DNA of 19,302 bases from Patescibacteria group bacterium (lineage in GTDB: Bacteria > Patescibacteriota > Gracilibacteria > JAHISY01): positions 1 to 19,302 of the forward strand of contig JAHISY010000128.1 of NCBI GenBank assembly GCA_018817365.1, in the 5' to 3' direction. The notes under the pieces are model-generated. The model saw nothing but the letters and a program-made list of their open reading frames with translations. It was not told the DNA's origin and made no database searches. Every line of letters starts with the position of its first letter. Within the stretch, counting starts at the first letter, position 1. A program made the translations under genes and the position numbers. Of this stretch, positions 14,235-19,302 are shown in pieces.

Positions 14235-14558
14235 ATGGCAACTTCACAAAAAATAGAGCGCGGTGGCGGAGATTTAAAAAGCAAAGTGATAGAATTCTTA
14301 ATCGAAAAGATTAGGAGGGAAGGGGAAGTAGATGCTTTCGATTGCCGGAAAGAAAATGGTCCGGAGTTTGCGGAAGCAGTCGCTCAATCTTTAGAGAGAA
14401 AGGGTCTGCAAATGATTGCTTACGGGCGGGCTTGGGTAAACATTGTTTTCGAAGGCAAGGGGAAGGGATTAATCGTCAAAATTCCAGTGGGGGATTTTTG
14501 CGAGAAAACGGGATTGCCGAGGAAGGAAATAAGAGAGCAGCTTGATTGTTTGTTTTAA
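14235..14558 (+). CDS. Uncharacterised 107-residue protein
   Basis: An ATG-started soluble protein with no signal peptide or membrane segment. The N-terminal half is probably helical and charged (LKSKVIEFLIEKIRREGEV), followed by a short alpha/beta-like part (MIAYGRAWVNIVFEGKGKG, LIVKIPVGDFCEKTGLPRKE). The last segment could be a small helix-turn-helix, but this is only an impression. It contains two Cys in the middle and end (DCRKEN, QLDCLF) plus one in DFCEK. It is divergent from nnr and lies upstream of the CcdA-like gene. I do not recognise the family. Confidence 0.7.
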   Translation: MATSQKIERGGGDLKSKVIEFLIEKIRREGEVDAFDCRKENGPEFAEAVAQSLERKGLQMIAYGRAWVNIVFEGKGKGLIVKIPVGDFCEKTGLPRKEIREQLDCLF

Positions 14559-14599
14559 CCGAATTTTCAGAAGGAGTGTTTGTGATAAAATCCATTAGG

Positions 14600-14631
14600 A
14601 ATTTTAAGTTTTAAATTTTAAGTTTTAAAAC
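14600..14631. repeat. AT-rich period-7 tract
   Basis: Alternating heptamers of the form TTTTAAG and TTTTAAA, four in a row, in the 162-base spacer before the CcdA-like gene. Nothing else is recognised in this spacer apart from a TAAAAT hexamer at 14586-14591 without a good -35. Confidence 0.65.
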
Positions 14632-14720
14632 AATTTTGAATTCCTAAATTTCATAATTTTCAAAAATTTGGAAAGAAAACTGAAGATTATTCTCAAGTTG
14701 AGAATCAAATTAATTCTAGA

Positions 14721-16019
14721 ATGTTTAAAAAATTAGCACTAACATTTCTCACTTTTCTATTTGTCCTCGCACCAGTTTTTGCTGTTGAAAGTGTTGACGA
14801 GTTTAATGTAGGAGAAGAGGTTGAAATTAGCGAAGCAGTAAACTACCAACTACAAGCTACCAACTACCAACTATCAAAGACTCCGGTGAACGTTTTTGTT
14901 CGTGAGGGTTGCTCACATTGCCGCGCTGAGGAGGAGTTTCTCGCGGAACTGCTCGAAACGCGCGATGACTTTGAAACTTTTTATCACGATGTCGGTGAAG
15001 CAGAAAATTACCAGCTTTTTGATCGTCTCACCACTCTTGAAGAAATTCCAAAAGCTACGCCGATTACGCTTGTCGGCAACACAATTATTCAAGGATTCGG
15101 CAGCGCGCAATCCACTGGGATTCACATCATCGAACTGCTCGATATTTCTCGCGGGCAGCCGACTCTCGATTTTTCCGAATTTATCGCGGCGGGAGGCAGC
15201 GGAGGGAAAGTCGAAACAGTGACGGGCGGAATTTGCGAGGAAACCGCCGCGGTTTGCGAAATTCCCGCGAATCGCCATCTTGTCGACATTCCGTTCATCG
15301 GAGTGGTCGATATTGCGAAATATTCGCTCCCAACGATTTCGGTTATTCTCGGTTTCATTGATGGCTTCAATCCCTGTGCGATGTGGGTACTCGTCACATT
15401 CCTCATCGTCCTCATGCAGATCGGAGATCGGCGGAAAATGTTTCAAATTGCCAGCCTCTTTATTTTTGCGGAAGCGGTAATGTATTTTCTCATTTTGAAT
15501 GTTTGGTTCACGGCGTGGGATTTCGTGGGAATGGATAAATTTGTGACGCCGATTGTCGGTCTCGTCGCGGTCGGCGGGGGAATTTTCTTTCTTTATGAGG
15601 GGACTACTTCCGATGGAACTTGTAAAGTCACGAATCCGGAACAGCGCGCCAAAATCCATTTCAAGATTAAAGAGCTAGTTGTGAAGCCGCTTACATGGAT
15701 TACCGCTGCGGGAGTTCTCGTGTTGGCCTTCAGCGTGAATATCATCGAATTCGCCTGTTCGATTGGCATCCCGCAGGCTTTCACCAAAATTCTCGAAATC
15801 AACCTACTCTCCACTTTTGTCGAGCAAATGTTTATTTTGCTTTATACCTTCTTTTATATGGTCGATGATTTCATCGTTTTTGCGATTGCGCTCGTCGGCA
15901 TCGAAAAGCTGGGCGTGACTCATAAATATTCGAAATACTCGAATCTCATCGGCGGGGTTTTAATGCTGATTCTCGGAGTTTTGCTTATATTTGCGCCGGA
16001 ATTATTGAAGTTTGTTTGA
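14721..16019 (+). CDS. Glutaredoxin-like domain fused to CcdA/DsbD-type membrane thiol transporter
   Basis: A 432-residue predicted membrane protein. A signal peptide (residues 1-21, ending PVFA) leads to a thioredoxin/glutaredoxin-like domain with the redox pair CSHC (Cys64, Cys67) and a cis-Pro region near TPITL. A linker with Cys172 and Cys179 follows, then about six membrane helices from residue 203. Helix 1 holds DGFNPCAMW (Cys219) and a later helix holds IIEFACSIGIPQAFT (Cys346); a paired Cys in Pro-containing helices is the electron-relay feature of CcdA/DsbD. The likely role is moving reducing equivalents from the cytoplasm to extracytoplasmic thiols through the N-terminal domain. Residues 42-52 (YQLQATNYQLS) are heptamer-encoded, between signal peptide and redox domain. 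Confidence 0.88.
   Translation: MFKKLALTFLTFLFVLAPVFAVESVDEFNVGEEVEISEAVNYQLQATNYQLSKTPVNVFVREGCSHCRAEEEFLAELLETRDDFETFYHDVGEAENYQLFDRLTTLEEIPKATPITLVGNTIIQGFGSAQSTGIHIIELLDISRGQPTLDFSEFIAAGGSGGKVETVTGGICEETAAVCEIPANRHLVDIPFIGVVDIAKYSLPTISVILGFIDGFNPCAMWVLVTFLIVLMQIGDRRKMFQIASLFIFAEAVMYFLILNVWFTAWDFVGMDKFVTPIVGLVAVGGGIFFLYEGTTSDGTCKVTNPEQRAKIHFKIKELVVKPLTWITAAGVLVLAFSVNIIEFACSIGIPQAFTKILEINLLSTFVEQMFILLYTFFYMVDDFIVFAIALVGIEKLGVTHKYSKYSNLIGGVLMLILGVLLIFAPELLKFV
14842..14876 (+). repeat. Heptamer tract inside the CcdA-like gene
   Basis: Five 7-mers: ACTACCA, ACTACAA, GCTACCA, ACTACCA, ACTATCA, translated as part of a linker between the signal peptide and the redox domain. Confidence 0.8.
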
Positions 16020-16090
16020 GCGAAGAATTCAAAATTCGCTAAATTTGGGGAGATTTGGATATAAGACTATGCAATATATTTAAAGTTTCA

Positions 16091-16175
16091 TCTACCGACC
16101 CCAGGGGTTGAAACCAGGGGTTGAAACCACCGCGCGACATTTCAAAATTCTGTCCACCGACCCCTGGGGTTGAAA
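16091..16175 (+). repeat. CYACCGACCCC repeats, copies B and C
   Basis: TCTACCGACCCCAGGGGTTG (from 16091) and CTGTCCACCGACCCCTGGGG (from 16150), both followed by a GAAA end. In copy B the 13-mer CCAGGGGTTGAAA is duplicated in tandem (16101-16126). Copy A is at 8214-8238 on the other strand. Confidence 0.65.
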
Positions 16176-16283
16176 ATATCGAACCATAATTTATCGGATT
16201 ACACCGATTTACTATGATTAGGCTATGCTGAAAATAGAGACAGTGACAAATTGGAGCAGGCGGTAATTGGTGGCAGGCGGAGA

Positions 16284-16483
16284 ATTGTCTGAACTCGGAT
16301 TTATCGGATTACTCTGATTTCTCGGATTCTTTTCTTTGAGCTTGTCGTGAAAATATTGCAGGGTGGTGATTTGGGCAGGCGGTAATCTGCGTAATCATAA
16401 AAATCAGCCTGCCCTCCGGAGCTTGGAGTGAAGCGAAGCGGAACGGAAAGCGAAGGATGGGTATAATCAGTGGTTCAGACAAT
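16284..16483. repeat. About 200-base element with terminal inverted repeats, copy 2
   Basis: Ends ATTGTCTGAAC (16284-16294) and GTTCAGACAAT (16473-16483), an 11-bp inverted pair. The internal order matches copy 1: short degenerate tandem units next to the left end, then CAGCCTGCCCTCCG (16405), GGAACGGAAAG, CGAAGGATGGGT and CAGTGGTTCAGACA. No ORF is supported. Confidence 0.55.
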
Positions 16484-16524
16484 AAGAATTTCAGCAGGCA
16501 GTAATAAAACCGTAGAAACGAAGA

Positions 16525-16552
16525 GTAGGGACGAGGCATGCCTCGTCCCTAC
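16525..16552. repeat. 28-base perfect palindrome
   Basis: It begins GTAGGGACGAGGCA and continues with its reverse complement. A palindrome of this kind (GTAGGGRCGRGGCATG...) is, from memory, common as a dispersed repeat in many unrelated bacterial genomes. It is not followed by a T-run on the plus strand. Confidence 0.75.
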
Positions 16553-16588
16553 AAAAACATCCACTTTCCACTTTTACTTGGAATAAAC

Positions 16589-16617
16589 TTGAAAATATCT
16601 GTTTTTTTTGCTAAAAT
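16589..16617 (+). promoter_or_regulatory. Strong promoter of the pilin gene
   Basis: TTGAAA (16589-16594), a 17-base spacer with a run of eight T, and TAAAAT (16612-16617) preceded by TGC (extended -10). The -10 ends 24 bases before the pilin ATG. It is the best promoter match in the window and shares its hexamers with the rnpB promoter. Confidence 0.65.
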
Positions 16618-16641
16618 AAAAAGATTTTATAAAACAAAAAA

Positions 16642-17049
16642 ATGCGAAAACTAAGCCTAAAAATTCTTTTCCTCGCGTTCGCGTTGCCGCTGCTATCGGT
16701 TTTCGCGCAGCCTGTTTTTGCCGAGAACACGACAATAATCCCACAGTTAGGAGATATCGAGTCCGAAGAGGGAGTTGATTTTGCGGATAAATTTCGAATG
16801 GGTCAGTTCGAGCTTTATGATCTCGGGACATACGCGCAATATTTGATTGAAACTTTAATTATTTTTGCCGGCGGGATTGCGGTTCTTTTCATAATTATCG
16901 GCGGCTACAAATATATGATTGGTTCGATTTCCGATGACAAAGAAGCGGGCAAGAAAACAATCGGCTACGCGCTCGCGGGTTTCGCGGTTGCGGTGCTGGC
17001 GTGGACGATTATTAATTTCGTGCAAGTTTGGCTGACGAGCGGAGTATGA
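16642..17049 (+). CDS. TrbC/VirB2-like pilin protein
   Basis: A 135-residue small membrane protein of the type IV secretion/conjugative-pilin class. It has a signal peptide (1-27, ending PVFA), an exposed acidic segment, then two hydrophobic helices (about 69-88 and 107-131) joined by a short polar loop SISDDKEAGKKT. This hairpin with a charged cytoplasmic loop is the VirB2/TrbC layout, and many Patescibacteria carry such proteins. Other type IV secretion genes are not in the window. The second-helix half is duplicated in the next gene (46 identical bases, 16928-16973 and 17363-17408). It has its own strong promoter. Confidence 0.8.
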   Translation: MRKLSLKILFLAFALPLLSVFAQPVFAENTTIIPQLGDIESEEGVDFADKFRMGQFELYDLGTYAQYLIETLIIFAGGIAVLFIIIGGYKYMIGSISDDKEAGKKTIGYALAGFAVAVLAWTIINFVQVWLTSGV

Positions 17050-17053
17050 AGAT

Positions 17054-17238
17054 AAGTCAGTCAATAAGTCAGGAAGTCAATAAGTCAATAAGTCAGGAAG
17101 TCAATAAGTCAATAAGTCAATAAGTCAGGAAGTCAATAAGTCAGGAAGTCAGGAAGTCATTAAGTCAGGAAGTCAATAAGTCAGGAAGTCAGGAAGTCAA
17201 TAAGTCAATAAGTCAATAAGTCAGGAAGTCAGGAAGTG
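17054..17238 (+). repeat. Octamer tandem array with two alternating unit types
   Basis: From 17066 to 17233 there are 21 uninterrupted 8-mers: ten AAGTCAGG, ten AAGTCAAT and one AAGTCATT, in irregular order, with a degenerate lead-in (17054-17065) and a partial unit at the end. The array starts 4 bases after the pilin stop and ends 39 bases before the next start codon. A 25-codon frame (ATG 17046, overlapping the pilin TGA) reads into it (MKISQSISQEVNKSISQ...) and stops at the first AAT unit that falls in that phase; it is not called as a gene. Confidence 0.9.
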
Positions 17239-17277
17239 TAATAGCTCTCGGTTAAGGAACCTCTAAAAAATAGAAAA

Positions 17278-19302
17278 ATGATTGAAAATTTAATTCTTCT
17301 CGCTGGTGGAATTGCGATTCTTTTCGCGATAATCGGCGGCTACAAATACATGAATGGTTCGGTTTCCGATGACAAAGAAGCGGGCAAGAAAACAATCGGC
17401 TACGCGCTAGCGGGTTGCGCGATTGCGCTGCTCGCGTGGACGACTGTGAGTTTCGCGCAAATTTGGTCGGTGAGCGGAGATGATGATGAGATGAGTATCT
17501 TTACCGAAGAAGATGGGGGTGAAAATTATGAAGCTGCTCCGGCGGAAAATAATTTCGAAAAAGAAACTCTCGAAAATCAGGCGAGTGATTTCGAAAAAGA
17601 AGAAGGGGAAGCTTCCGAAAACCAAGAAAGTAACTCTGAAGAAATCGAAGCTCTCGAGATTGAAGCAATTTCTAAAATAAAAGATTTGGTAAAAATCTCG
17701 ACTGACTCTATCGAAGAGGACGAGAGTATTGACATTAAGCTGTCGAAAGCTGCCTTCATCAAGCCGCCGGAACCTACTTTCATCAATATCGGCAGCAGCG
17801 CTTCTTCGGGATTCAATAACAATGTGAAGTTTTGCGGTTTGAATAAAAATAACGAAGGCAAATTCGGCACGGCGATTTGCGAGGGCTCGTGGAAAGTCAA
17901 TCCATGCGGATGGACTTCGAGCTGCTCGACGGGTTGGGAAAATGCGTTTATCGGCGATTGCGTCCCTGATTGCAAAACAGAAAAAACCTGCTCCGATCTC
18001 GGCGGCGACATCTGTTCTCCTTACGAAATCTGCTCAGGATCATGGCTCGACGTTTCGGACTCGAAAAATTGCTGCGACGAAGAATGCGAAGACCCTCCGC
18101 TAATTTATCTCGATACCAAAAAAAGCGCTTCTTCGAAAAAGAAAAACGCGGTGAGCAGTAGTAGTTGTAGCACCGGCGATTGTGGTAGTAATGACAGTGG
18201 CGGTAACGGCGAATATGTTCCGGCTGAATTTCCAACCGATCCTTCGGCGTGGACATTTACTTCGGGGGTTGGTTATGGGGTTGGTCACGCGGATTACGAT
18301 GCAGAAACATTTTCTATTGTTTATGATGACGCGACATCCAAATGGCATGCGATGGGGGCTGAGTGGGGAGACGAAGTTGCAATGCTATTATCCACGTCAA
18401 ATGACGGGCTGACCAACTGGACAGCAGCGTCCAATAATCCGATATTTGAATTTAGTACTATCTCTGGTCAGACAATACGAGATAATGACTGGTATGTGCA
18501 GACGCCAAATTACGGGACATATCCTGACGGAACGTTAGCGAAGCTGGACGGCAAGTGGGTTACGGTAGTATCTAATTTTGACGGTTCTGACACCGATCTT
18601 CACTGGCTCACATCAAGCGACGGATTTACATGGGATGGGCGTGGGGATACGGGGGTCAATACTGGTCCATCTGGTTCTGACGACAAAGGAGAGCAATGGC
18701 CGTCAAGCTTGGTATATAATCCTGATAATGGATATTGGTACCTTTATTATCATGGAGGAGGTGATTGGAAAGAAGGATCGGGTCGCACGGTTGGGATTGC
18801 GTACGGCTCCACTCCAAAAGATTTGACTGAATGGAGCGGCAGTTTCGAGGATAACGGAATTACACAAGAACCAATGGTATTCAAAGATTCAATAGGGTGG
18901 ATCATGCTTTATATGCATGGTCATGATGAAGATGATGGCATTTTTTATGCGCGCTCTGATGATCTGTTGAACTGGACGCCAAAGGGTCAGGTAATTGATG
19001 GTGATATTTTAATTAGGTCGTGGACTGCCGATCAAACCGTTAGAGGACAAGTAACTTGGCGACTTTATGGGAAAAAAGGAAGCCAGAAGGGTGTTTTTGA
19101 AGCGGTTAGCGGCAGTGGAGGCGTCACAGGCATCACTTGCGACTGGAGTACGCACATACAAAAAGCTTCCGGCAGCGACAACTGGCCGATTACTTGGGCG
19201 GATGATGATAATCAATATACCGCGTGGGGCGATGGCTGGGGCTTCAGAGAGAGTGGAGATAAAAAATCACTGGGCGTGTCAAAAGTTTCCGGATCTTCCG
19301 CT
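17278..19302 (+). CDS. Chimeric surface protein: pilin-like membrane anchor, Cys-rich region and glycosidase-type propellers (3' end cut)
   Basis: An open frame of 675 codons with no stop before the window edge. Residues 1-65 repeat the two-helix part of the upstream pilin (SDDKEAGKKTIGYALAG is identical) without its signal peptide. Residues 68-155 form an acidic Glu-rich linker. Residues 186-302 hold 14 Cys, including DLGGDICSPYEIC and a CCDEEC end, a disulfide-rich pattern. From about 320 a five-bladed-propeller region of GH43/GH117 type begins, with blades such as STSNDGLTNWT, LTSSDGFTWDG, YNPDNGYWYLYYHG and ARSDDLLNWTP. From about 631, NWPITWADDDNQYTAWGDGW resembles the start of DUF4185-like or sialidase-like propellers. 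With the anchor in VirB2 topology the C-terminal domains would face outside. Enzymatic activity is unproven. The 3' half uses different codons from the anchor part. Confidence 0.8.
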   Translation, partial: MIENLILLAGGIAILFAIIGGYKYMNGSVSDDKEAGKKTIGYALAGCAIALLAWTTVSFAQIWSVSGDDDEMSIFTEEDGGENYEAAPAENNFEKETLENQASDFEKEEGEASENQESNSEEIEALEIEAISKIKDLVKISTDSIEEDESIDIKLSKAAFIKPPEPTFINIGSSASSGFNNNVKFCGLNKNNEGKFGTAICEGSWKVNPCGWTSSCSTGWENAFIGDCVPDCKTEKTCSDLGGDICSPYEICSGSWLDVSDSKNCCDEECEDPPLIYLDTKKSASSKKKNAVSSSSCSTGDCGSNDSGGNGEYVPAEFPTDPSAWTFTSGVGYGVGHADYDAETFSIVYDDATSKWHAMGAEWGDEVAMLLSTSNDGLTNWTAASNNPIFEFSTISGQTIRDNDWYVQTPNYGTYPDGTLAKLDGKWVTVVSNFDGSDTDLHWLTSSDGFTWDGRGDTGVNTGPSGSDDKGEQWPSSLVYNPDNGYWYLYYHGGGDWKEGSGRTVGIAYGSTPKDLTEWSGSFEDNGITQEPMVFKDSIGWIMLYMHGHDEDDGIFYARSDDLLNWTPKGQVIDGDILIRSWTADQTVRGQVTWRLYGKKGSQKGVFEAVSGSGGVTGITCDWSTHIQKASGSDNWPITWADDDNQYTAWGDGWGFRESGDKKSLGVSKVSGSSA

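Larger units (their letters stand above)
16020..16641. other. Repeat-rich non-coding spacer before the pilin gene
   Basis: About 620 bases without a supported gene. It contains two CYACCGACCCC repeats, degenerate TCGGATT arrays (around 16194 and 16294-16328), the second copy of the roughly 200-base element (16284-16483), three GCAGGC(G/A)GTAAT motifs starting at 16256, 16375 and 16494, a perfect 28-base palindrome (16525-16552), a few CCACTTT heptamers (16561 on) and the pilin promoter. Confidence 0.55.

Noticed and set aside
17054..17238. CRISPR array
   Set aside because: Units are 8 bases with no spacers and no cas genes nearby. It is a simple tandem repeat.
1..19302. Alternative genetic code (UGA as Gly, as in Gracilibacteria/SR1)
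   Set aside because: Well-identified genes such as gmk and the pilin end at UGA where the family length is complete, and no conserved gene is interrupted by in-frame UGA.

Overview
The window looks like a bacterial chromosome segment, most likely from a Patescibacteria (Candidate Phyla Radiation) lineage. The evidence is the mix of short, compact genes, weak or absent Shine-Dalgarno sites, several TTG/GTG starts, a TrbC/VirB2-type pilin, a glutaredoxin-CcdA fusion, a MazF/PemK-like gene in the gatCA cluster, and abundant short interspersed repeats. UGA is used as a normal stop (gmk, pilin, nucleotidyltransferase neighbourhood), so the recoded Gracilibacteria/SR1 code does not apply. The phylum call is inference, because no marker phylogeny can be run here.

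Layout. 1-1005 (minus): rpsU (bS21) then prmC, running off the left edge, with a good promoter at 1054-1082. 1124-1477 (minus): the RNase P RNA gene rnpB with its own promoter; just upstream is a 49-residue remnant that resembles the C-terminus of a GldG-like ABC transporter subunit. 2067-4492 (plus): a complete three-gene AmmeMemoRadiSam cluster (radical SAM enzyme, MEMO1-like protein, AMMECR1-like protein). 4562-4796 (minus): two tandem tRNA-Pro genes (CGG and GGG anticodons). 4911-5354 (minus): nrdR. 5716-6297 (plus) gmk and 6290-7249 (minus) ftsX converge and overlap by 8 bases. 7427-8037 (minus): a stand-alone HxGH nucleotidyltransferase preceded by a possible 43-residue ORF. 8038-8783: non-coding, repeat-rich. 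8784-11814 (plus): gatC, gatA, a MazF/PemK-like toxin gene and an FNR-type flavin reductase. 11860-14185 (minus): nnr (NAD(P)HX epimerase/dehydratase) then proC. 14235-14558 (plus): unknown protein. 14721-16019 (plus): secreted or membrane glutaredoxin-CcdA/DsbD-like thiol transporter. 16020-16641: repeat-rich spacer ending in a near-consensus promoter. 16642-17049 (plus): TrbC/VirB2-like pilin. 17054-17238: an octamer repeat array with two unit types. 17278-19302 (plus, open at the right edge): a chimeric protein made of a pilin-like two-helix anchor, an acidic linker, a Cys-rich region, a GH43-like propeller and the start of a second propeller.

The most unusual content is at the right end. 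A pilin gene has been partly duplicated, and the copy is joined to extracellular carbohydrate-active-type domains whose codon use differs from the pilin part. The two copies share 46 identical bases in the same reading frame and are separated by the two-type octamer array. Elsewhere the window carries several small repeat families: 30-base palindromes bounded by GTTAA/TTAAC (two of four lie inside the nnr reading frame), period-7 tracts (inside gatA, nnr and the CcdA-like gene as well as in spacers), and two copies of a roughly 200-base element with inverted ends.

Most of the remaining genes are housekeeping: translation (rpsU, prmC, tRNAs, gatCA), RNA processing (rnpB), nucleotide and cofactor metabolism (gmk, nnr, nrdR, nucleotidyltransferase), proline synthesis and cell division.
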